Source of the DNA: Rhizobium etli 8C-3
GTDB lineage: Bacteria; Pseudomonadota; Alphaproteobacteria; Rhizobiales; Rhizobiaceae
Length of the DNA: 64,000 bases
Assembly (NCBI RefSeq): GCF_001908375.1
Contig: NZ_CP017244.1
Coordinates: forward strand, 806,001-870,000
Reading direction: 5' to 3'
A model generated the notes under the pieces. It was not told where the DNA came from, did not search any database, and saw nothing but the letters and a program-made list of their open reading frames with translations. Below, one piece after another: positions 17,121-25,817 of the stretch. The position numbers were made by a program, and so were the translations under genes. Numbering within the stretch: position 1 is the first letter of the stretch; the number at the start of each line of letters is the position of its first letter.

Positions 17121-18388
17121 CAGTCGTTCTCCCTCTCTTCATAGCCGTCCCGAAAATCGCTGCCGATCTCTCCAAGGAAGCGCGTCGACGCACTCTTGGC
17201 GATCTCGCGATAGCGTTTCTCATAAAGCTCCCAGAGCTTTGCCCGCCGGCCACCCGCAAGCAGGGCATCCAACGCCGAATGCGATTTCAGTTCGCTTTCC
17301 AGGGTCGCCGGGTCGAAGCGGTCAATCATCCGGGCGAGCGCTGCCTGGACACCGCGCCATGTTCTTACATGGTGGTGTGCGAGATCGCGGATGGAACTGC
17401 CGATGGCGGCCTCAGGAGGAAGAAAACCGGCCTGCCGCTGAGCCAGGAAGGTCGCGATCACATCGTCCACCGTGGGCAGGAATTTAAGGGGGTTGACCTC
17501 GGATGCTCCGACCACAGTCTGGGCGATCCTCGCTTCGCCCTTTTCTTCGGTGCGCTTGCGCAGGAGATGCATCAGCCCTTCCAGCATCATCCGGTATTCC
17601 CGGCCGAAATTCTCCATCTGGGCGACCGGATCGGATGTCGTGAATTCATCGGCGCCGAGCCCCAGCCCCCGCAGGAAGGCGTCGCGCAAGGCAGTTTCGG
17701 TTTGTGCCGTCCTTTCCTGCATTGGCCTTGCTTGTGGTTTCGGGGCAGGACCCGGCTCGGCTGCAGGCTCTGTGACAGGCTGCTCGGTCGGCGTGGTATT
17801 GGGCAAAGAAAAATCCCAAGCCCCTTTTTCGTGACCCGACGCAGGCAACGCATCAAGGCTGAAGGGATCGTCGAACATGGGCGTCCCTTTTGCTGTTTCG
17901 CCTCTGCCGGCTGCGGCGAACGCCCCTGCGGCCGGTTGTTCGAATGGGTCGGGCAATCCTGCTGGCCGCGGGGTGGGCGCTGCGGGCTCTTTGTGCTCGG
18001 AGAAGAAGTCGTCCCGCTCGAAGCCGGCCGGCGGTGGGGAAGCCGGGTGTTCAGGTACCCGCTCCGTCGGCGTCGCTTGCAAGTCGACGCGCACCACATA
18101 ATTGCCGAGTTGCAAGCGCGCTCCGTCATGCAGCGGGGCGGAGTTCCCAAATCCAAGCGGCGTGCGCGATCCATCGATGAAAAGCCCGCCGCTGGAGGTG
18201 TCCGTCACCACATACTGGCCGCGAACGCAACCGATCGTGCAATGAGCGCGTGAGATGTACATGTCGGGATCTTCGATCCGCCAGTCGGCGTCTGCGCTGC
18301 GACCGATGACCAGCTTTCCCTCGACGAGCCGCATCTGACGGACGGCTTGGGGTCGGGGCGCCTGCTCGAGAGTAAGGATCAGGCTCAT
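17120..18388 (-). CDS. tagH: FHA-domain protein TagH (Fha/ImpI)
   Basis: 422 residues. An N-terminal FHA domain (about 1-95) shows the phosphothreonine-binding pattern GRSADADWRIEDPDMYISRAHC and TSSGGLFIDG. A Pro/Ala-rich linker (about 100-225) leads to a C-terminal T6SS-FHA domain (about 230-422, with FGREYRMMLEGLMHLLRKRTE). Proteins of this type are phosphorylated by PpkA and dephosphorylated by PppA, both encoded in this locus, to switch T6SS assembly. The start at ATG 18388 gives MSLILTLEQ directly before the FHA fold; the frame is open further upstream but inside tssG. Confidence 0.93.
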   Translation of the reverse strand: MSLILTLEQAPRPQAVRQMRLVEGKLVIGRSADADWRIEDPDMYISRAHCTIGCVRGQYVVTDTSSGGLFIDGSRTPLGFGNSAPLHDGARLQLGNYVVRVDLQATPTERVPEHPASPPPAGFERDDFFSEHKEPAAPTPRPAGLPDPFEQPAAGAFAAAGRGETAKGTPMFDDPFSLDALPASGHEKGAWDFSLPNTTPTEQPVTEPAAEPGPAPKPQARPMQERTAQTETALRDAFLRGLGLGADEFTTSDPVAQMENFGREYRMMLEGLMHLLRKRTEEKGEARIAQTVVGASEVNPLKFLPTVDDVIATFLAQRQAGFLPPEAAIGSSIRDLAHHHVRTWRGVQAALARMIDRFDPATLESELKSHSALDALLAGGRRAKLWELYEKRYREIAKSASTRFLGEIGSDFRDGYEEREND

Positions 18389-19449
18389 CTCGAAGCCTCC
18401 GGCATTTCCGGCCGCCAGCCAATGATGGTGCGTATGCACAGATCATCTGCATCACTGCGGTCTTTCGGTCGAGCAAGCCAAGCGATGTGTCCGATCCGCG
18501 CTGCTCCCATTTTGGCCGCGGGAACTTCGTCCCGCCTGAGCACGAGCCTTACGTCGACATCGAGCCCGTGTCCCACGAGATCGCGGATTGCGGTTTGCAG
18601 GGTTGCGCGTCGTTCGCAGCCGGGCAGGAAAGCCACGTAGTCGGCAAGCGTCAGCGGGCCGATCGAAAGCTCGATCCTTTGCTGTCGCTGGAACGTCCTC
18701 GGTCCGATCGTGGCGCTTCGTCCGAGTTGCGCATGCGCGCCGCCAAGCCGGGACTGGAGCCCGTTCGGTATAGGCATCCAGGTGCCGACAAATTCGCGAA
18801 GTCGAACCGGCACCTTCAGGAGGTCGGCAAGAAACAGGGTGAGCTTTTCCGGCCCGTCTACCTGATGGGCGAGCGCCGGCGCGTGTGAGAGTTTCGTGGC
18901 ATTGATAGCTGCGCGCTCACCATGTTGCTCCCTTCCGCACAAGCCAAGGCCAGCCATGGCCGCCGACATTGCTCGAATACGGCCGCCGTCGTGGCGCCTG
19001 ACCTGCACCGCCGGATGAGCGTCGGCCCACGCCCGGTAAAAGAGCGCGATCATGCGATGCTGAAGAATATTCACGAAATCGACGAAGGTCGTATCGCTGA
19101 CCTCGCGCATGTCCGCCCTGGCAAACCAGCGCTGCGACAGCCGATCCAGCACCCAACGTGTTAGGTAGAGGGGCATTGGACCCTCTGGCCCCAGCAAGCC
19201 AAGGTTCGAGACCGTGACGCGAGCCGGCGTGGTTTCGGTGGCCGGCTCGACCTTCGCGACATCCTGCACGGCAAAACCGAGCCGCACATGCTGTCCGAGC
19301 CGCGCCGGCTCCCGGTCCGGGCGGCCGGCCATCCCAAAAAGTCGTCCGTCGTCTTCGAGGCGCCGCAGGAGCTCGAAAAAGTCGAACGCCTCAAGGGATG
19401 GGGCCGCGTCCTTCAGATCAGGAAGCGATTGCCCGGCGCTATGGGCCAT
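18385..19449 (-). CDS. tssG: T6SS baseplate protein TssG
   Basis: 354 residues. Conserved TssG segments include FDFFELLRRLEDDGRLFG at the start, VSNLGLLGPEGPMPLYLTRWVLDR and HRMIALFYRAWADAHPAVQ. TssG forms the baseplate wedge with TssE and TssF. I start at ATG 19449, which leaves a 37-bp overlap with the end of tssF; the longer open frame to 19620 carries no family-like sequence. The stop overlaps tagH (ATGA). No anomalies are visible in the coding sequence. Confidence 0.94.
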   Translation of the reverse strand: MAHSAGQSLPDLKDAAPSLEAFDFFELLRRLEDDGRLFGMAGRPDREPARLGQHVRLGFAVQDVAKVEPATETTPARVTVSNLGLLGPEGPMPLYLTRWVLDRLSQRWFARADMREVSDTTFVDFVNILQHRMIALFYRAWADAHPAVQVRRHDGGRIRAMSAAMAGLGLCGREQHGERAAINATKLSHAPALAHQVDGPEKLTLFLADLLKVPVRLREFVGTWMPIPNGLQSRLGGAHAQLGRSATIGPRTFQRQQRIELSIGPLTLADYVAFLPGCERRATLQTAIRDLVGHGLDVDVRLVLRRDEVPAAKMGAARIGHIAWLARPKDRSDADDLCIRTIIGWRPEMPEASR

Positions 19450-21287
19450 AGCACATCCTCCTGCTTTTGTATGATCCGCGCGCGGGTTCGCACGAATGCG
19501 TTGATTGCCGCATAGCGAGCAAAAAGCCTTGCCAGCAGCGCCGAGAGCAACAACGTGCTGTGCCCGGCAAGCACGGATTGGTCGATATGAAGAATAACCT
19601 CGGTGCCTCGCGCGAAACACATTGGCCCGGCAATTGCTAAGCGCTCGATCAAGGGTCGAGCCTCGACGCGGGCGACGGCGCGCACGTGCCGGTTTAGGCT
19701 TGGATCCCCGCGGTTCGCATAAAGCTCGAGCAGAGCGTGAAGTGGATCCACTCCGCGGCCCTCCTCGGCCAGGCTGAGGAAATTTAGCGAGAGTTGCGCG
19801 ATGAGCCGCCAGGCGAGTTCATCGGCTCTGGAGCCTTCCGCTGCTCCAGCCGGAAGCGTCGCTGGAATCGAGGGCCACGGCGGCCGCACGGCGCCAAGGA
19901 GCTGAATAGTCTCCACGGGATCGCCGCTCTCGAGCGTGAGGGACGGCGTGTCGTCCAATATCGGTAGATCGCGATTGGTGCACAGCGCCGTCACCTCGAT
20001 CCGCTTCGGTGGCCGGTCAGCTTTCGACTGAGCGGGGCGCGAAAGTGTGATGAAGACATCGTCACCTGGATAGGAGGTCCGCGTTTGCCCCTGGCGAAGC
20101 TCGTCTTCGCTCGGGCGCCGCGGGCGGCGTTCGGTAAAATAAACCCAGCCGTTTCCACGGTTCTGGCCCAGGCTGAACAGTGCCGGCATCTCGGCGTCGG
20201 GGCGCTCGGCATCGGCATCTTCGACGCGGATTGTGCGATAGATCTCGAAATCCCGTGGACGGGTGCGATCGGCGTGAAGCACTTGCCGGGTGCGCCTCGC
20301 ATCGAGTTCGATGACGTTGCAGCCGCGCTCGAACAGATTGATGATTGGCGTTGCGAAGAGTTCGAAATCCTTCGCTGCGATATTCGCAAGCTCGGGGATC
20401 GGACGCCGCAACAGAAAGAGCAGTTCCAGCCCAGCCGAACAACGCCGAACGACCGGCTGCAGCCCTTTGACGCGCACATAGTGAAATCTTTCCGGCGCAA
20501 TGAAGTATTCCCGTAACAGCCTGTAGCCTTCGAATGTTTCGCGCGTGCGCGGCATAAGCGCTTCGTCGTCGGAGATCCCGATCATCTCCGGCTCCGGAAG
20601 TGCGCTCAGGGCGTTATCGCGCCCTTCCGGGCGGGCGCCGGTCGCAGCGCAAGCGCCAAAGAGCGTATCAAAGAGCAGCGACGCCTTGCTCTTGTCGCCA
20701 AAATACAGATCCAGACGGTCAAGCGACAAGTCGCTGAGCTTGCCTTTGCCAGTTCGATTGAAGGTGATGCTCAATGCCGCCGAACCGCTTACCCCGTCGA
20801 CCGGAGCAATCCCCGCTGCTGCGAGTGCACTTCGATCCTGGATGTAGGTGACCGAGGTAATCGCGAGCGGCCAGAGCATCACATCCTGCGCCGTGGTATA
20901 GATGCACCGGGTGGAAATGCCCGGACGGACGCTCGAAACCAGCCGGGTCCCGCGCTTCACAAGGTGTCCTGCGAGCATCGTTTGAACCTGCTGGCCCGGC
21001 TTCAGCAAAGCCATGGCGGTTGCGGGCGTCGGCGAAACGAGATCCGGATAGAAATTTTCGAGCACGCTTCGTGCGAAACGGGAGCTTTCTGCATCCACCT
21101 TCTGTCGGGTGCGCGCGGCCAGATAAGCCACTCCATCCAGCAGGCGTTCGACGAAGGGGTCGGGACACGGGACTGTATCAAGAGAAAGGTTGCGTGCGAT
21201 CGAGGGATGCATATCTGCAAACTCGGCAGCGAGCGCCCGGATGTGGGTGAGTTCTTCCTCGTAATACTCCAGGAAGACCCGGTCCAT
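19413..21287 (-). CDS. tssF: T6SS baseplate protein TssF
   Basis: 624 residues, the usual length. The N-terminus (FLEYYEEELTHIRALAAEFADMHPSIARNL) is diagnostic, followed by DPFVERLLDGVAYLAARTRQKVD and, later, YFTERRPRRPSEDE. TssF together with TssG and TssE builds the wedges of the baseplate around VgrG. It starts 2 bp after the tssE stop and overlaps tssG at its 3' end, which fits translational coupling within the operon. Confidence 0.96.
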   Translation of the reverse strand: MDRVFLEYYEEELTHIRALAAEFADMHPSIARNLSLDTVPCPDPFVERLLDGVAYLAARTRQKVDAESSRFARSVLENFYPDLVSPTPATAMALLKPGQQVQTMLAGHLVKRGTRLVSSVRPGISTRCIYTTAQDVMLWPLAITSVTYIQDRSALAAAGIAPVDGVSGSAALSITFNRTGKGKLSDLSLDRLDLYFGDKSKASLLFDTLFGACAATGARPEGRDNALSALPEPEMIGISDDEALMPRTRETFEGYRLLREYFIAPERFHYVRVKGLQPVVRRCSAGLELLFLLRRPIPELANIAAKDFELFATPIINLFERGCNVIELDARRTRQVLHADRTRPRDFEIYRTIRVEDADAERPDAEMPALFSLGQNRGNGWVYFTERRPRRPSEDELRQGQTRTSYPGDDVFITLSRPAQSKADRPPKRIEVTALCTNRDLPILDDTPSLTLESGDPVETIQLLGAVRPPWPSIPATLPAGAAEGSRADELAWRLIAQLSLNFLSLAEEGRGVDPLHALLELYANRGDPSLNRHVRAVARVEARPLIERLAIAGPMCFARGTEVILHIDQSVLAGHSTLLLSALLARLFARYAAINAFVRTRARIIQKQEDVLWPIAPGNRFLI

Positions 21288-21289
21288 GG

Positions 21290-22054
21290 TCAGGTGTCCT
21301 TCAATTCAGTCCGCGCCGAACCGTCGTCGAGGTTGAGTATCGTGCGCAGGAGCAGCCGTTCAGGGGCCGGCGAGGTAAGCAGCAGTGCGTCGATGTCGAT
21401 CCTGAGACCGGTTGCCCTGTCGCCGAGGCTGACGGTTACTTTCGTCGCGCTTTCCTTCAGCCGCGGTTCGAATGCGGCGAGCACGCTTCGGATTTCCTTC
21501 GACAGTTCGTCGCGATCGAAGTCACGGGAGGAACGGCCGGAGAAGGGGGGCACACCATAATTTATGACACTGCGGCGAACTTCCGGGAAATCCTCAAGCG
21601 ACGGAGGGTTGTCGCCAGCCTGATCTGCCTCGAAGTCCGTCAGGAGCGGCGTCGATTCGAAGCGTTGGGCATTAAAAAGCGCCTCGATGTCGCGCCGCAC
21701 TGCCTCGCGCAGCACATCGGTCGAGACGACGACGCCGCGACTTTCCAGTTCCGCCTGGCGTCGCTCGAGAGAGAACAGACGGTGTATGCTCTTCTTCTGC
21801 TCGGCGCTGATATCGGCAGCGGCCTCCATTTGGTGAAGACCTGCGGCAACCAGCCCGTCCAGACGGTCGGGGTCTATTTCTTTCTGGATTCCCTGCCGAA
21901 GTTGGTTGATTTCCGAGTTGAGCCCCGGCAGGTCGTTCACCAGGCGATCCCACAAGGACGGCTGGATCGCTTCTCGAGTCGCCCGCAGGTGCCCGCCGGG
22001 TCTCGCCTTCCTTCCAAATCCTTTTTGCCAGCCGTCACTTGCCGACATAGACAT
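21290..22054 (-). CDS. tssE: T6SS baseplate protein TssE, enlarged by an internal insertion
   Basis: 254 residues, against about 130-180 for most TssE. The opening PSLWDRLVNDLP (32-43) is followed directly in other TssE proteins by a short loop and the LRESVLRDL-type helix. Here about 70 mostly helical, charged residues (44-113) come between, before LREAVRRDIEALFN (115-128). The gp25-like core then continues (SVINYGVPPFSG, FEPRL). TssE connects the baseplate to the contractile sheath. The gene begins inside the hcp stop region (20-bp overlap) and ends 2 bp before tssF. ATG 22048 is an equally possible start. Confidence 0.9.
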   Translation of the reverse strand: MSMSASDGWQKGFGRKARPGGHLRATREAIQPSLWDRLVNDLPGLNSEINQLRQGIQKEIDPDRLDGLVAAGLHQMEAAADISAEQKKSIHRLFSLERRQAELESRGVVVSTDVLREAVRRDIEALFNAQRFESTPLLTDFEADQAGDNPPSLEDFPEVRRSVINYGVPPFSGRSSRDFDRDELSKEIRSVLAAFEPRLKESATKVTVSLGDRATGLRIDIDALLLTSPAPERLLLRTILNLDDGSARTELKDT

Positions 22055-22484
22055 CCATCTCGACCTCGTCCTTGTCGTCGTATTTGAAATTGATGTTCTT
22101 GTAAGCGAAGCCGACGCGCTCTTCGATCACATCTGGCTCCTCCTCACTCGGCTTCATGGTGTAGTTGGTCACCGAAGCTTCCTTCAACGTGATGACCAGG
22201 TAGTCGCTCGTTTCGCCTTCTATCGTTCTGCGCGCTGAAAACGTGACCTCGTCCAGAAGCTTGTTTTCGAACAGAGCCTTCTTCAGATAGGGCGAGGCCT
22301 TGTCGTAGTGCTTGATGAAATTGAGCATGCCCATGCTGACGCGGCCTCTCCGCGATAGCGAATTCGGATCGTAAGGAGCCTGCATTTCAAACTCTACTCC
22401 GTGGACCTCGATTTCGTCTTCGTGGCCGTCGCGAACGCTTGGCCCCGTGATGTCAGGTACCTTGAGAAAACCGTCGATTTTCAT
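22035..22484 (-). CDS. hcp: Hcp tube protein (TssD)
   Basis: 149 residues, single Hcp1 domain without signal peptide. Characteristic segments: the MKIDGFLKVPDITGPS start, DEIEVHGVEFEMQ and a C-terminal VGFAYKNINFKYDD. Hexameric Hcp rings stack into the inner tube of the T6SS and can carry small effectors. A strong ribosome site (GGGAGG, six bases before ATG) precedes it in a 28-bp gap after tssC, unlike most genes of the operon, which overlap. That fits the high demand for Hcp. Confidence 0.97.
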   Translation of the reverse strand: MKIDGFLKVPDITGPSVRDGHEDEIEVHGVEFEMQAPYDPNSLSRRGRVSMGMLNFIKHYDKASPYLKKALFENKLLDEVTFSARRTIEGETSDYLVITLKEASVTNYTMKPSEEEPDVIEERVGFAYKNINFKYDDKDEVEMDVYVGK

Positions 22485-22512
22485 GAATAACCTCCCATGG
22501 GCTAAATGTTGT

Positions 22513-24021
22513 TCAGGACTTCATAGACGGCAGCTCCGAAACGAGCCGGAGCGAAGCATTGATACCTTCCAGTTGGTAGTGGGGCCGCAGGTAAAACCGA
22601 GCATTGTACCAGCCGGGGCGACCCTCCACGCTGTCAACCTGGACCTCGGCAGCTGCAAGGGGACGTTTTGCGCGGGCTTTTTCGTCGGCAAAGGCAGGGT
22701 TGGCGAGAACATAGCGGTTAATCCACTCCGTCAGCCAGATCTGCATGTCGGCACGTTCCTTGAATGAGCCGATCTTATCCCGTGCGATCGCTTTCAGGTA
22801 ATGGGCGAAACGGGAAACCGGGAAAAGGTAGGGCAGATTTGCGCTCAGTCTCTCGTTGGCCTGAGCATCCGGATCGACCAGACGGCCGGCTCGCGCCTCG
22901 TCGTCTTGCAAGGAATGGGCGCCGATGAAGGCGGCAATATCAGTGTTCTTTCGATGGAGGATCGGCATCAGCCCGAGCTTGGCGAGCTCGGCCTCGCGCC
23001 GATCGTCAATGGCGACCTCGGTCGGGCATTTCATCGCCACCGTCCCGTCGTCGGTCGGGAAGTTGTGGACGGGAAGATTGATCACTGCCCCGCCGTTCTC
23101 GACCCCACGGATTTGCGTGCCCCAGCCGAACAGCTTGTGGCTGCGGTTGATGTTGACCCCCATCGGGAAGGCCGCGTTCATCCAGACATACTTATGATGG
23201 TCGCCCTGTACCTCTTCCTCAAAGGCGAAGCCCTTTACAGGAACGGTTTCTGCGCCGTAAGGCAGCCTCGCCAGCACCCGTGGCATTGTCAAGCCAATGT
23301 AACGGGCGTCCTCGCTCTCGCGCAGTGACTGCCACGAGGCATAGGCCGGCGACGACACGATCTGTTGCAGGTCCTGAGGGTTGGGCAGTTCCTGCCAACT
23401 TTCCATGCGGAACAGACGGGGGGCGGCGGCGGCGATGAAAGGGGTGTGCGCCGAGGCGCAGATGCCGGACATGTTGCGGAGCAGACCGGCATCCTTCGGA
23501 TGATTTGAGAATTCGTAGGCCCCGATCAGGCAGCCAAAGGGGTTGCCGCCGAGCATCGAGTATTCGTCGGTGTAGACTTTCTTGAATATGGGACTTTGGT
23601 CCCACATCTGACCCTCGTAATCCTCAAGGGTATCAGCCAACTCCTCTTTCGAAATGTTCATGACGCGGATCTTCAACTTTTGATCCGTCTCGGTATTGTT
23701 CACGAGGTACCACAGTCCGCGCCATGTGCCTTCCATCTGAAGCACTTCAGGCGCATGGAGAATCTCGTTGGTCTGCTCGGTCAGCAGCTTGTCGATGCCG
23801 GCAATCAAGGACTTGATCGATTTGATCGCGTTGGAAGAGATGACGGTCGATTCTGTGCGGCCGCGCGCAGCAAGCGCCAGATTTTTGACCAAGGTTTGAA
23901 GCTTGTCGCTGTCATCTTTCTTGACCTTGAAGTCCTTTTCCAGAAGTTCGCTGAATTCCTGAAGGTCGACTTCTTTGGTTTCCGTGACACCAACCGCAGC
24001 GGCTCTTTCCTGTTCGGCCAT
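22513..24021 (-). CDS. tssC: T6SS sheath large subunit TssC (VipB)
   Basis: 502 residues with clear TssC landmarks: ALAARGRTESTVISSNAIKSI, EGTWRGLWYLVNNTETDQKLKI, NPFGCLIGAYEFSNHPKDAG and the C-terminal YNARFYLRPHYQLEGINASLRLVSELP. TssC forms the contractile sheath as a heterodimer with TssB, encoded 3 bp upstream. Length and motif order are standard, and only one tssC is present here. Confidence 0.98.
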   Translation of the reverse strand: MAEQERAAAVGVTETKEVDLQEFSELLEKDFKVKKDDSDKLQTLVKNLALAARGRTESTVISSNAIKSIKSLIAGIDKLLTEQTNEILHAPEVLQMEGTWRGLWYLVNNTETDQKLKIRVMNISKEELADTLEDYEGQMWDQSPIFKKVYTDEYSMLGGNPFGCLIGAYEFSNHPKDAGLLRNMSGICASAHTPFIAAAAPRLFRMESWQELPNPQDLQQIVSSPAYASWQSLRESEDARYIGLTMPRVLARLPYGAETVPVKGFAFEEEVQGDHHKYVWMNAAFPMGVNINRSHKLFGWGTQIRGVENGGAVINLPVHNFPTDDGTVAMKCPTEVAIDDRREAELAKLGLMPILHRKNTDIAAFIGAHSLQDDEARAGRLVDPDAQANERLSANLPYLFPVSRFAHYLKAIARDKIGSFKERADMQIWLTEWINRYVLANPAFADEKARAKRPLAAAEVQVDSVEGRPGWYNARFYLRPHYQLEGINASLRLVSELPSMKS

Positions 24022-24024
24022 GGT

Positions 24025-24561
24025 TCAGACCTCCGACTTGCTGCTATCTTCGAGCGCCTGATCGGCGATCTTTCCCAACAGGGGCTCGTTGTTCAAAAGT
24101 TGCGCGATGCGTTTTTCGGCGTCGATGCGGCCATCCATGAAGCCAAGCAATTCTTCAAGTTGGCGGCGCATTCTCAAAAGTTCTGCAAGCTGCGGAACTT
24201 GTTCGGCAATACGATCCGGCGCGAAATCGGCCATGCTCGTAAAGGTCAGGTCCAGCGCAAGCTCTTCGTCGCGCTCTTCGCCGACCGGTTGAGGAAGGGT
24301 GTTTCTCACGCGCGCTTTGACGCGCGGGCTGAGGGCTTCCATGAAACGGCCGAACCTGTTTGCGTCGGTTTCGACAAAGGAGCGGTCCCGGACGGACTTG
24401 CGAGCCTCCGGCGTCTCGGAGGCGCCGGCGAGATCAGCCATCACGCCCATCACGAACGGCAACTCGATGGTGGTCGGGCTGCCGTAAGTTTCGACTTCGT
24501 AAGCGATCTGGACGCGAGGCGCCCGGTTTCGTTCAATAACTTTGGCCTTAGTTTCGCTCAT
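24025..24561 (-). CDS. tssB: T6SS sheath small subunit TssB (VipA)
   Basis: 178 residues. The pattern RAPRVQIAYEVETYGSPTTIELPFVMGVMADL near the N-terminus and FVETDANRFGRFMEALSPR are typical of TssB, and the C-terminal half is helical (LLRMRRQLEELLGFMDGR). It pairs with TssC to form the sheath that ClpV recycles. The start overlaps the tssA stop (ATGA), and three bases separate it from tssC. Confidence 0.97.
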   Translation of the reverse strand: MSETKAKVIERNRAPRVQIAYEVETYGSPTTIELPFVMGVMADLAGASETPEARKSVRDRSFVETDANRFGRFMEALSPRVKARVRNTLPQPVGEERDEELALDLTFTSMADFAPDRIAEQVPQLAELLRMRRQLEELLGFMDGRIDAEKRIAQLLNNEPLLGKIADQALEDSSKSEV

Positions 24562-25724
24562 TGGTGGTCACCTTTCGTCCCAGGGACAGGTTTTTTTCTT
24601 TCCGGCACGCCGGCCAGAAGCCGGAATTCCTTCAAACCGGAGGGCGCCAGGTCCTCCATGAGTTCCAGAAAATCCATCGGCACCATACGTTTGATCCTGT
24701 GCGCCAGATGGGGAATGGGACTCGACGGTTCGGTGCGGTCGTAGAAGGCAATGATGAGGTCGATGCACTTGGTGACTTCCTCGCGCGAGGTGAGCCGCGA
24801 GGGAAAGACTGCCGGTGCTCCGGCATAGGCGGGTGCTGCGTCAGAGTTCGTATTTGCAGACGCGGTCTCATGATCGAGCGTTTCCTCGTTTGCAGTTTCC
24901 TGCCTGGGGCTGGGCCTGGCGCGCTCAAGCGTCGAGATCACTCGCTGCAGGAAGCGGCTCAGATCCGGCAAGCTCACGCGTAGATCACCGCCGATTCGCC
25001 GATTGAGAGACGTCTCGAGAGCCTCCATCGCCGTGGCAGCAGCGTTTGCGCTGACGATAAGCGCGGCTGCCTCGTCCGCGGCTTGTTCCGCAAACGCCGC
25101 ACAGCCGATCCTCACGCGATTTAGTAACTGGTCGTGCTCGCTTACGAGCGACGCCTTCTCTGCCTCGCTCAATCCGGGTGCAGCCTCGTTGAGAACGGTT
25201 CGGGTGTCGAGAGCCCCGCGTTCGAGATCGCGTCCTGTGACTGGGCCGACGCTACGCGGCGCAAAGAAAGTCATCTTGCGAAGATCGCCGAGCAGCCCAT
25301 CCTTGTCGTTTTGGAGTTGGAGAAGAGCATTGGTCCGGCGTAGCGCGGCATCCCGTGGCGGCAAGCCCTCACGAAGTTCCGGATGCATCGTTTCCCAATG
25401 CATGTCGAAGGTTCCGGTGATCAGGTTCAAGCCTTCTGCGAGGCCAGCAAGACCCTGTTCGTTTGCCAGGGCGCGCGTCACGATCACGAGGAGCCTCAGA
25501 TCCCGTCCGTGCTGGCGCAACTCTTCTGATTTTCGAAGGACGATCGACCAATCGACAGGGACCTCGGTCCGTGAGACCGGGTTATTGCGTTCATCGCGGC
25601 TGATTTCTATCTGTGGTTGCACAAGACGTTCCAACTCGTGGAAACGCCCGTCATTCCGCAAGCTTTCGCCTGACGGGTTGTCGCCGTTCAGTGGACTTAA
25701 CCAGAGAGCCGAGTTGAACAACAA
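24558..25724 (-). CDS. tssA: T6SS cap/initiator protein TssA
   Basis: 388 residues. The N-terminal ImpA domain (about 1-170) is clear from WLSPLNGDNPSGESLRND, the WSIVLRKSEELRQHGRDLRLLV segment and GLNLITGTFDMHWETMHPE. The C-terminal part (about 285-375) resembles short TssA forms that lack the long extended cap. TssA primes assembly of baseplate, tube and sheath. The only start consistent with the conserved N-terminus is TTG 25724, preceded by a GGGGGGAA ribosome site. The 93-bp, AT-rich gap to the kinase gene probably holds the operon promoter, though I cannot fix its boxes. Confidence 0.94.
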   Translation of the reverse strand: MLFNSALWLSPLNGDNPSGESLRNDGRFHELERLVQPQIEISRDERNNPVSRTEVPVDWSIVLRKSEELRQHGRDLRLLVIVTRALANEQGLAGLAEGLNLITGTFDMHWETMHPELREGLPPRDAALRRTNALLQLQNDKDGLLGDLRKMTFFAPRSVGPVTGRDLERGALDTRTVLNEAAPGLSEAEKASLVSEHDQLLNRVRIGCAAFAEQAADEAAALIVSANAAATAMEALETSLNRRIGGDLRVSLPDLSRFLQRVISTLERARPSPRQETANEETLDHETASANTNSDAAPAYAGAPAVFPSRLTSREEVTKCIDLIIAFYDRTEPSSPIPHLAHRIKRMVPMDFLELMEDLAPSGLKEFRLLAGVPERKKPVPGTKGDHQ

Positions 25725-25817
25725 ATTCCCCCCGATAACCGACTAATATTCCCCTACCTTCTTGCTTTTACCACAAGTTCTTGGCCTAGACTAATGCAAC
25801 GTATCTTCGAGTTGTAA

